A stretch of 64,000 bases of DNA from Apteryx mantelli. Taxonomy: Eukaryota > Chordata > Aves > Apterygiformes > Apterygidae. The stretch is taken from NCBI RefSeq assembly GCF_036417845.1, contig NC_089980.1:109765169-109829168 (forward strand). Direction: 5' to 3'. The notes under the pieces were generated by a model. The model saw nothing but the letters and a program-made list of their open reading frames with translations. It was not told the DNA's origin and did not search any database. The position numbers were made by a program, and so were the translations under genes. Shown here one piece after another: positions 47,301 through 59,300 of this stretch (the stretch's first letter is position 1; each line of letters opens with the position of its first letter).

Positions 47301-50300
47301 GAAGGACAAGACTGCGACCTTACCAAGGTCAAGTTGTGCCTGACTAGCCTGATGCTTTCTGTGATGAGATGACTGGCTCTGAGGACAAGCAGAGTGCAGC
47401 GAATGTTGTTTGCCTTGAGTTTAGCAAGGCCTTTGACACAGTCTCCCATAATATTCTTATAGTCAAATTGGCAAAATACGGTTTGGATGGATGGACTATA
47501 ACACAAATGGACAACTGGCTGGACAACCAGGCCCAAAGGGCTCAAATCAGCAGTACAAGACCAGCCAGCAGCTGGTTATTAGTGGTGCATCTCTTAGGTC
47601 AATGCTGGGACTGATGCTGTTTAACATATTTTGTACTCGTAAGATGGGACAGATGGCTCTCAGCAAGTTTGAGATGACACCTGATGGGGACAGTGGTCGA
47701 TATGCTGGAGGGCTGGGCTGCTATTCAGAAGGACCTCAGCAAGCTGGAGAAACTGACTGACCGGAGCCTGTAAAGTTCAAAGGTAAATGCAAAATCTTGC
47801 CCTTGAGATGGACTAACCCCATGCCCCCAGAGCAGGCTGGGGCCACCAGCTAGAAAGCAGCTCGGCATAAAAGGACCTGGGGGTCCAGACGGACAAGTTG
47901 AACATGAATGAGCAGTGGCCTTTGCTACAAAGATGGCCAACTGCATCCTGCTTATTACAACCAGAGTAGCCAGCAAGTCAATGGAGATAATTAGTTCCTT
48001 CTGTTCAGCACTTGTGAGATCACATTTGGAGAAGTGTGTCTAGTTTTGGGCTCCCCAGCATAAGGAAGACAAGCACACAGCGAAACAAGTCCAACAGAGG
48101 GCCACCGAGGTGGTTTTACATACTAAAACAGTACAGAAATAAAACGTAACACTCAACACATGTGAAGTGGGGTTCAAACATACGTTATGAATTACTGTCT
48201 CAAAGGAATACAAATACTGTCAAAGTGAAACATTATGGTTCAACGGAAAGAATTGAATGCCACCAGCTGCCATCTACCCCATTCAACATAACCATCAGTC
48301 ATCCTCAAATTGTTTTCTATTCTGCACATGTTCCAGGAGAAAGACCTTTATGGTGAATAGGAAGTGTGTTAAATAGTAAGTCTTCAATATATAAAATTTC
48401 TTACCTTGGTCCCTGAAGCTTTAATTTTTTCTACATACTCCCAGACAGTGTGAGGAGATATCCTGCCACCTACTTGAATACTATCAGGTAAATCCTATGA
48501 GAAAGAATGATAAAAACCTGAACTCAACATACCTATTTCATATATTCAAAACATACATAATTCTTAAAGTTCTGGAATTATAAATTTTCCAATGTCAGTA
48601 GAATTTACAGCAGTAGAAAGAAACAAATGAATTCACATTAAATTTTGGGTGTTTAAATTAGGATTTTCAGTGCGAAGTCAACAATTTGTAATAAATTAGT
48701 TATTACTCAATACTGTTCCCTCCAACCTTCCCCGATAGTTGTTTACTTGAGTAATAATAACTGCAAACATAATGTTCCTCTGCTCTGTAATTGCTTAAAG
48801 CATCTGTAAGATTTAACTGCTGTGAGAATGTTAAGCCCATCAAGGAATAAAACAAACTATTTTAAAATCTTAGTCATGAGGAAAAAACATAACCTACACA
48901 CAGGCGTATATATAGACACAGATTTGTTCTTGGACACTATCAAGTTCACTTTCACAAGTGACACAGGCAGACTTCCAGAATCATTTAGTAACACCTTAGG
49001 AACAAAAAACAGATTTTTTGAAATAAAGCAGAAGAGTTAATGTAAAGAACATTATGTTTGTAAAATAATCCTTTAGTACTAAAGAGTACTGTATACCCTG
49101 CATTTCACTGAATACTTACAGCAAAGTAAATATAATCACATTAATAGAAGACCTAACTCTATTTAATTAGAAAGCTACATATCCTGCGTCATTGATGAGA
49201 AGTAACACTGAGCCTTAAGAGCTCTTTGATCTTTACGTCATGTCACAAAGACAGCTCTTACAGAGAGTCATATCCTTTCCCTGCCTCCCAGATTGTGAGC
49301 ACACCACAAACTTTTATTTTTGAAGGCCAATTTAGTCTTACAACTGAAAATTAAGATAGAATTGCCACCAGATTAGAAAAAAATGAAACTTCTGTTATAC
49401 AGGAGTTAGTTATACAGTTTTCTACTGTAGAAGACAAAACTTGCACTGTCAACAGAAACCACCAGCATGGATATTTTTTTCGGGATGGCAGTGGGGCGGG
49501 GGGGGGGGGGAGAGAACTGCCTCGTTTAATGCTTTGAGTTCAAAACAGCTACCACTTTCTCACCTCTAATTCAGGAAACAGATGCCACAAAGATGGTTAT
49601 TTTGATGGCAAAATCTGTCCCACTTTTCCCTTCTACCCTTATACTACAGATGATGTTCCATAATAAACTAAACATAGTTAAACCTTCATAAAAGCAGCTC
49701 TGGAAATACTGCTGCTCATCCTCAAAAAACAAGAGCAAAACATACTGAAAGACATCAGAGAACTTAAAACCTGATGAATCAAGGGTCCACTTATATACTG
49801 AAATATACTTCATTACTAAATACATAAACCCTACCTAACCTATTTCAGCCCACAAGTACTTTACTCAGCCTATGATCATGCTTCACTGCTTTTCATCATT
49901 ATACTATTACTAGCCTATAAGGTAAACAAATTAGCAATTCAAGTTAATAAATGAACTGTTCATTCTCTACAGTAAATATAAATACCTCCGTTAAATAATC
50001 AAAAGAGCCAGAGACTGGGTAGGCCTTAATAACAAACTTTGCCACAGAAGGCATATTGATAAAACCCTTCCAGATGAAATTCAGGCGTGCCAGAAACAGA
50101 GTTTCACTTTCCACAGTCCCAGGTGTTTCTGATCTAAAAACGACAAAGACAAAAACATTGTCAAGAACATAATATATAATGTAAGATCATGTAAGCCATG
50201 ATCTCCTGTAAAATAAATGATGTATAATTAAGAATTTTCTTTTTCAGTTGAACATACTTGTGGTTCAAGTATGGAGAAGGGACAGACAGACAATTGTATT

Positions 50301-53300
50301 TCTCATCTTCCAGTGAAACAGATGCATACGGCACATCAGTTCACTAATGTATCCTTTGAGCACGGAGAACTTATCTACTCTAAGAGTTACTAAATACTAT
50401 TAAAAAGGACACAAATGCTAATCGCACTGCAGACTGAATAAGGTCGTGTATTACATTCAACATTCTTAGTCTAACTCTACCATTCTTTAAATATCATTTG
50501 TGCCAGGAACCACTGTAGCCAAAGCAAAGGCCTGTTGCATCCATAACGTAAGAGCGTACTAAGCAAGATGTAATGAGTATTTGCTTGCCTTGAATGGACA
50601 CATAAGCACACTAACACAGGCAACTGAATATAAGCATTTTTTAATATTGTAACACTGCTAAAAGCCTAACCAGCCACAATGCATAAACATTTTGTAACAC
50701 AGTTAAGCATATGCATATAATCTGTAATTGCAAATAGACACTCCGGGTTTAGTTTCATAAATGGGGTGCAGGAAATATATGTAAACAACAGTAAAATCTG
50801 CAAGATAACACTAAAGGATCTAAGGCAGGCAGGAGAGGGGTCTGGCAAAACCAGAATAATTCTGCAGAACAAGCAGGAAAGATGCCTGGCAAAACCAGAA
50901 CAACTGTAAAAATTTGACAAACTATGTTGGGAACAGATGAGATTTCTCCCTTGCCCCCACCTTTTCTTTCTGCAGAGGGTACAGGGAGCATAAAACACCA
51001 GTGATGAGCAAGAAAAAACGGGGAAGAAAGAAGTCCCTGTCTCAGTTCCAGATTCTCACACTGAAAAGATCTCCAGTCTAGCCACCTTGACCTCCTTGAC
51101 ATAGACTGGACATTAGTGCTAATTGCAAGGCATCAGCTCCATGGTACTGCATACTCACAGTTAATTTGGGGCAAGAATTTCAAGGAGTAATTGTTTCAAT
51201 ACATATAGACATTGATTGATACAGAGTAAAAAATTAACATTACACTTGTCAATGTTTATGACTGTCATTTCTAGAAAAGCATTGTTTTGAGATCTGATAC
51301 TAGCCTGATTTATCAGTCTGTTAAATGTTTGGATTACAGCAATCTCTAATTTCCTAACTTTATATGTATACATACATAAATAGATACAAATAAATATAAA
51401 TGCGCCCACACACATATACGCTCATTCAATTGCAACACTGTACATACCATGTTGCATAATAGCATAACACAGTATGAAATCTTAATTCTGACCTTCTTAA
51501 TATGAACCCGCATGTTGTTATTTATAGGCACCTCTGCACCAGCAAATGCAAGGCAGCTTATTTTCCCCCAAAGGAAATGTGAGAATTACAAGTTTGTATT
51601 CACAATAATACAAGTGGTATTACTTATACAAATGCATAGCATGATTTACTTCAGCAAATAACCTCATTCCTAAGAAGAGTTGTGTAATTTCAAGTACAAG
51701 TGGATTATGAAATGCCATTAAAAAAAAATTTTGGTCCTAAGAGCTTAATGAGAGCAATAATGTCTTTCATTTAAAAATACTTCAACAGTTTAATATTACC
51801 TCGGTAGAGATGAGAATGATGATTTTGATAAGTCTTGTTTATCATCGTCCAATAATTCTGAAGCTAAAATACTTGATGTTGAAGAAAGTGCGTCTGCAAT
51901 GCTCTCTGCTTCGTTGTCTGACTGCTTACGTGCAACTCCAACAGACACTTTCACTTTTTTCGCAGAAGGATCATCAGTAGGTGGTGCCATTCGGCCTAGA
52001 ACGAATTGGAATGATTTTTATTTTTAATTAAAGAAAAAAGTTAATTTTCTCTGAAGACATGGAAGATGCACTGAAAAATACAGCACTGCCATTGTAGTTG
52101 GACAGAATAAAGAAATGAGGAAGCAAATATAGCAGGTACGCCCATTTAGAAGATTTCTTTCTCTGTCTGCAGTCTATTTTTTTATAGAAGGCATCTTTAT
52201 GCCAATAGCCTATCATTTTAAAATTGTCTCTTTTTGTAAAAAATAAAGTAAAATACTGCTTCCACATCATAGTCTGTAAACTGGGGGCAAAAACATTTAT
52301 TTACATTTTTGAGGTATACTGAGGTTTATGATTGAAAAACACTATACAAGTGAGATATATTTGTTTTAATGTGCTTTTCAAAATTACCTATGCAGATTTT
52401 GCAGTTAAGATCAAAGAGATGATTTTTGTGTTGATTTGTGGTGTCTGGAGATGTAGACTCGTTGACTTCTTTATCTTTTTCAGCTTCCTCTGACTTCTCA
52501 AACAACTTTATCATATTAGGTTCCTAAGGAAAGTCAAACATTAATTTTTTTTCCTTTGTTAGTATTCCTAGTATTACTATTCATATATATTTTTTTAACA
52601 TTTTCTTCCCTTCAGGCATAAAATTCTCCCTTCAACTCCACTTTTTCTTTTTCTGAAAGGATATCACAAAAACTACAAATGAATTAAAATACTGAACTGA
52701 TACTCCTAAATTTCTTTTAGGTAAGATTTAGAATATTTTCTACTACTGCCGGAATTCAGACAATCATGAACATAACAAAAACAAACAAAAAAACAACTAA
52801 ATCCAGACGTGAAAGTCAATGAGAATAAGAGAAAAATTAAATTCAAAGCATACCAAAAAAATATAATTAAGATACAGATCTTAAAAACAGAATTACAAAC
52901 AAACCACTTTGCAACTACATTATTTATGAGCTAAATATGCTTCTTTTTCTTTTTTACCTGAATTTCCATAACTTCTTCTTGTTCTTTTATTGGTGTTTCA
53001 CTCTCAATTTCTATTTCCCCTTTGTGAGTAATTTTTGTGATAGGTCTTCTTTCAACTTCCCTCTGTTCTTTCTCAATCATTTCAATTGTCTGTAAAAACA
53101 GCAGGTTATATATATTTAATTCAGGATAATAAAATAAAATTTGGAAACCTGCAAATATAACAAGAAAAAGATTGCACTTCAGAAACAGTGGAGGAGAAAG
53201 AAATATATTCATGTTTTGCAAGTGTCAAGAAGTTTTATATAGCAAATACACAAATCCAGCAGGTCAAACTTCACCTGAAATGCAGTGAATACTTATCAGG

Positions 53301-56300
53301 CATGTATTTAAACAAAGTATAAAGCAGACCATCAACACTAAACTTAGACTGGCAATTCTAATTTTTCAAGAGCCGAAGAAAAATTTTATTAATTCTTTTC
53401 CCATAATATTACAGCTAAAGTAGAATATAAATACACATATATTTATCTCATTTTCCAAGAGCTTGATTTTGAGTACATAATTCTCATGCTCTACCTCAAT
53501 AAAAAGGTTTAAGGTATTCTTAAAGTAATGAATATGATGTCTAATTCTGATCAGCATTACTACTTTGCTCCATCCTAAAAAATAAAACATAATGCAGTAT
53601 TGCTAAAGTTGTTTCTTAAGCACATCTCTGCCTCTTAAACCAGAAAGAGTTTGTGTTTGCCTTTAAGCCTGGTGTCATAAGGAAACAAGTATTCTATCTG
53701 TGATCGCATTATCTGTCTACCAAGCGCCTACAGTAACTTTTGAACACAGTGGGAAGTTCTGAAGACATTAAGTAGCAGTCTCAAAGTCTTGCTTAAAAGG
53801 GAAATTAAAAAAATACAGTCAAATGAGAGATGTGTTGTTATTTAACGATTTATTTTACATGCTGTATTCCACTTCAGAGAAATAAACAAAAACTCTAGAG
53901 ACTGAAATATTTAGGAGCCTTCAGTAATTTATTAAGCAATACATGCTTTTGCTTTGGTGGTCTTTCTGAAGGTCAGTGGAATTTTTTTGTTTCAAATAGT
54001 CTGGTTTTAGTATTTTATTGATGTTTATAAAAATAAAATAGATTTAACAAGTTAATAACAAAAGATGGAATTTAGATAACTACAGAAGGAATAAACAAAC
54101 TTTCCATGCCTTTCTAGGCCCTCAAAACAGCTTTGAGATAACACCTTAACTCAGCAATTGTGTTTGCATAGGAACTAGCAAAATGATGTTGTGGTCCGTA
54201 AGTAAGACTCCTGGGCAATATATACAATGAAAAGGAAGAAAACAGGAAAAAAAAATCATGTTGCAATGCAAATAATCAAGTCTCTAAAATAGCATCCCAC
54301 TGTACCAAGTCAGGGCCATTCTTGTCATCACTGATATGAGATATTCTTTCGTTCTGAGCAAACAGAATTCAAGACAATTACTTTCCATCTATTTGGAGTT
54401 ACAGTACCTACTCATCAATTTTTATTGGAAGTCATCTGATATAACCCACAATTCCTAGCATCACAAACCATAACATGCATCTAATTTAACACTACCCAAT
54501 TTTTTTGCCTTTCAGCCCTAAAAGTGGCGTATAGATATCAAAAACACTGCCAACACAAATCCAGATTTTGTAAACTAGAAGATTTGATGCTGTAAAATAG
54601 ACATTTTTAAGCAGCTGCAGTTACCGTCATTGGACTAAGTGCTCAATAAACAGGATAATATCTAAGAAAAAGGCATCTTCTATAAAAATAATACAGCTCT
54701 TTATAATCCTGCTTCTCCTTTTAAACTATGAACACAGCTATAAAATATAATGTGATTTTCTGTTTTGAGAAAAGTTATGCTTATCAAACTAACCTAATAA
54801 ATTTCATATACTATGTATATTTTTTTTATTTTAGATAGTCTTTCAGACTGATAAGTCAAATTTTCAGCTTTAGATTTACTTCTTGGTTGGTGAAATGTCA
54901 TACTCTGACAGTACATAAGTTATAAACAACAGAAACTCCAGTTAGGCTTGGTTTGTCAGAAGAGAGCTCTCTCCCTTGCCAAGAGATTGGTTTCTATAAA
55001 GCTCCTGTTGGAGCTTTAAAGTCTTACTGGAAATAAGGTGAGACAAAGATATCTTCACTCTTGAGACGAAAGAAAGAGCAGCAACAAAACTGTATGATAA
55101 GGGAAAACACATGGGTTTCTCTCTTGCAAGAATTTACCACACTTCAACTTATGTACCAACACCCTCCCCTTGTTTCTTGAATACTAAATAGAATACAGGA
55201 GTCCTCCTGACTAATCAAGTTGCTTTGTGCAACACGCATTCTGGCCTTTCTAAACACATGCAGCCTGAAAACAAGAGTTAAATATACGTAGGTGGCCAAC
55301 AAAATAGAAGTTGACAAATCTCACGTGTCTGTTTTCTCTTTGTCTCCAAGCAGCCAGTTCTTTGGAAGCCAGTTCTTCTGGGCTCATTCTTATTAGATGG
55401 TCTGGAGTAACCTCTCCTTTAAGCACTTTCTTAAATAATATCTAGAAGAAAGAAGAAAAGTTAACTACTGCTATCAAAACAAAACTGGCTCCTACTAATA
55501 GTCAAGTAGGAAAGACAGTAGAGAAGCAAGGTACAATACACTCTTCTCCTGATGTCGGTTATCTACAGCTACATAGATCATGCGTTGCTTATAATTATTT
55601 CACACTCCAGGAAACACTGCTAGATTTTTCTTTAAGAGGAAAAAAAAATTAATTCCAGAGTCCACTGCTTATTCTATATAACAGAGTGTATATGACAAAT
55701 TTGTTAATGCTTAATGATCAGATGTAAAATTAACTGCTGTTCCAAAAGAGAAAGTGAGTTTATGCCTACTGCAGCTGAAATGCTTAGAACAACTGATAGA
55801 AAGACAAAAGCTAGAGGCCGATGAGACGACTACCATGCTGAAAAGTAGGCTCCTGTAAAGCATAGAAGTGATGCAGTCAGTGACTATTTTTAACAGAGCA
55901 AGAACCAAATTTGAGAAATCTCTGTATGAAAAAGGGCAGTGAAAACCTTCTGGATTAAAACAAAATAAGCACAGGAAGTACTATTAAAGGAAAAAATACA
56001 AAACAATAGTAAAGACAAACACTTAGAACAAGCAAGCTAAATCCACTTCACATTGAAAACCTGTTATAAAGCACAGCAGGGACAAGCAGTTGCAGAATAA
56101 ATGACAGGTAAAGAAGGAGAAATGAACAAAACATTGAGTGCACAAGAAGAGAATAAAAACACTGAAGTCAAAGAGATGAGGAAACATTTAGAAAAAAAAT
56201 AAGAGAACACATTGTGAAAGGATTAATAAGGTATCTGCAGAAGACTCTTCCTTTAATCTACTGCAAATGAAGGATTTTTGTAAAGTATTATATGTAGTAA

Positions 56301-59300
56301 TACATACATTATTTTTGGGATCTTTTAGATTGAACATTAAACTTCTGTATTTGTTCTTATACTTTGAGTCAGTGTCCCGAAAAAAAGAAAACAGTTCTTT
56401 TTCTATCCTTGTGGCAACTTTTGCTGCTCTCTCCTCAGGTATCTTTAAACTGGAGTCTGTCAATCTGTGAGAACACAAGGGAAAGTGGAAAAATTACCAA
56501 ATACTTCCAAAAACTTTTTTTTTTCCTCTTTCTTAAAGAAAAACAAAAAATAAATATGTTCATTTGATAATATATATAAACACCTTTTCATGAGAATTTC
56601 TTTAAGAGATTGTTTGACACTTTGTCTTATCTGATCAGCAGAAGGTTTTGAAGCTGTCACAGCTGGCAGATGTGTTGTGCTACTTGATCCTCCTTTCTCA
56701 ATTTTCTTTTTCTTAATTTCTTGTTTCTCATGAACACCTATCAAAATACACAGAGTTAAAAAACTTAAACTACTTGGCCACTGATGTAAACATTTATTGT
56801 TATGGGATATCCTGAAGTTTTAAACTGCTAAGAGTTTACCTTCAAGGAGAAGGAATGGACTCAAGGGGCTGTCTGCTTGTTCAGTTTGATTTTTGTATTA
56901 CATAGATTAATCCAGAAAAAATCTGCCTTAGCAGAAACAAATAGGGCTTTTGCAACTCTTTGGCTTAACGTATTTTCTTCTACACCGAGCCAAGAAAAAC
57001 AAAACAAAAAAACCCTGACCAATGCTTATTAGCTTGATCTGAATTTCTGTGAAAGCATAGATTAATTTTTCAATGAAGCAAACTGAGAAATAATATACTG
57101 GAAAGCACTTACTATAATAAGCATGTTAAACTTTAAAGTAGAGTTTTTCATTAAAATTAGGATTTTTGAACCTGCTAGCCATCAAAATTATTTCAGTTCT
57201 AATAATCTCAGCTGCTCATCTCAGATAAACACTCTCTTTCACAAAGCCACTTGTGTCATAAATAATTGCAACTGCTAATCAAGTTACAATCATTAAAAAA
57301 ATTACTTCAGCTCCTACGTCTCTGCACATGAACGTACCACTAATTTAGAGCAGCAGCTTTCCATTTAAGAAATCAAAGGAAAAAAACAATATTAACCTTC
57401 ATTTTCTACTCTGAAAAATGAAACAAAAATTGAACCCTGATAAAGATCTAATGTGTGTGTTCAATGGCAAAAGGAAATACTTCTTTACTATTACTTCTGC
57501 CTATTGAGTGCAACTTAAAATGCATTAATACCAGACCCATACTAACCACATTTTCAAGTAGCTAAGACAATAATTTTCTTTTCCACTGGGCAGACTATGT
57601 GGTTGGATCATGAACGCTGCTGTTAATGTGACCATCTTCCCACCTCTCACCAAAAAGATGGTGCAGACCCGATACCATCATTTGCCATTCCTCTACTCTG
57701 ATCTAACACATGAAAATGCTAGACTTGTTCAATAAAGCAGCTCTAATAATGCTTTTATTTGGTCAATATATTTTTTGCTTATCTCCTTCTCAGAAGTGGA
57801 TGAAGAACTGCAATGAAGCCTTTTCAAAAATGTAGCCTGTGGGAGTCAGGGGAAAGAGAAAGCCTCCACGTGCCAGCAACACTTTGGCAAAGTTTCAGCC
57901 AACGGAAAATAGAGTCCCATAACAGGGAAATGATGGGCAATGTTAGCAGTAAACATCACCACTATAAGTATCATTCAAAGCAAATAAAGATTAAGATAAA
58001 TTTTCTGTTTAACAATTTATGTTAATTGTCCTAAATGAGATGGCCAAGCCCTCTCCCTTTAAAAATAATCTTTAAATTAATATCCACTGTGAACTCTTCA
58101 TTGTAAAATCTTTTTGTCATCTCCTAATTCACTTAATATATTTTAGAACAGTTCAGTGATTTCACAAATGACAAAGACTTATTTCACTCCATGCAATTTG
58201 CACTTAGAAAGAATGTCAAATATTTTGTGACTCTGAGAATTTCAAAGATGAATAGGAAGATGTTTGAAGTCTGAAGGATACCATTCAGTATAATATAAAT
58301 GTTTACATTTAGATTTACAATTAACTCTGCAGATCTCCCTTAGGAGCAGAGTTTATTAACACAAGAATTCAGAGCTTGAGTTTAGTATTTAAAGATGCAG
58401 TTCTCTGGCACAAAAACCTCACTAGCTGTTCTCCTAAGATTTCTGTGCCAAATGATGAAAATGTCACATTATCGTGGTCTCATAAGAATAAATGAGAATA
58501 ATCCTTCCTGAAAGGGTGGGTGGGTAGGGCTTTTTTGGGGGATGTATGTGGGGGAGGGAAGGTAGGAGAGGGAGGTTATTTTCAAAGAAAAACATGTCCC
58601 TTCAGCCTTTCAAATTAAATTTAGAATGAAAATTTGATGGTTCAGTGTGCAATACAGTGTTAGCTTTTGAAATGAATTCAGAGATAATTTATCAATTTGG
58701 CCAAAAGAAATCAGTAACTCAAATATTACTATTTATACAGCAATTAAAACACTTATGTACATTGAATATTTTGTGGTATTTTATGGAAGACTATCTCATT
58801 TTCACAGTATGAAATGAAGCTTAATAAAGAGATGTCTTTGTGAACCTTTTCTCCCATTATTGATTATGTGAGCATCTTCTCCTATTTGAATAGGAAACAT
58901 CTACACAGGAAATGTTTCCCTGCTAAATAAAATATAAGAAGATATGAGAAACAAAGATCCTAAGCATCCTGAGAGCAAATAGTTCTCCAGATCACCATCA
59001 CTTGCACTATGAAATGTGGTTTAAAAATTGATACCATAAAGAAAGTCCTCATGCTTCATTGTACATGCACACAGATTACAGCATGGAGCACTTCTCCAAA
59101 CCTCATTACCTGATTTTGTGGATTTTTCAACCGCACTAGGGGACTCTCTACTTATTTTTTCATTTTTATCTTCAGAGGACCTCCGAGGAGGTATAGCAGC
59201 CTGTGATGCTTTCCGAGTAGGAACATGTTGCCCTTTCTTAGCATCTGAGTCTCTGCATTCTGACAAGTTCTTCCCCTCACCAGATTCCTGAAATAAACAT

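Larger units (their letters stand above)
44219..48404 (-). other. PHF3: PHF3 intron hosting the decayed CR1 copy
   Basis: About half of this 4.2-kb intron is the decayed CR1-like copy. The rest carries the CT tract next to the acceptor, the AAT repeat and a long T run. Nothing coding is visible outside the LINE remnant. Confidence 0.75.
48495..52957 (-). other. PHF3: PHF3 introns between the SPOC and linker exons
   Basis: The non-exonic parts (48,495-49,985; 50,134-51,799; 51,996-52,387; 52,524-52,957) are AT-rich. Apart from the G run at 49.5 kb and the 44-bp direct repeats at 50.8 kb, no feature is recognised. Confidence 0.7.
53090..59109 (-). other. PHF3: PHF3 introns around the TFIIS-domain exons
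   Basis: The intronic stretches (53,090-55,324; 55,442-56,307; 56,738-59,109) hold no recognised repeat or gene except the G-quadruplex motif near 58.5 kb. The 119-bp intron at 56,465-56,583 is close to the minimum for vertebrates. Confidence 0.7.

Noticed and set aside
47369..47614. Open frame with an AFDTVSHN motif as a separate gene
   Set aside because: It is a fragment of the decayed CR1 reverse transcriptase, interrupted on both sides.
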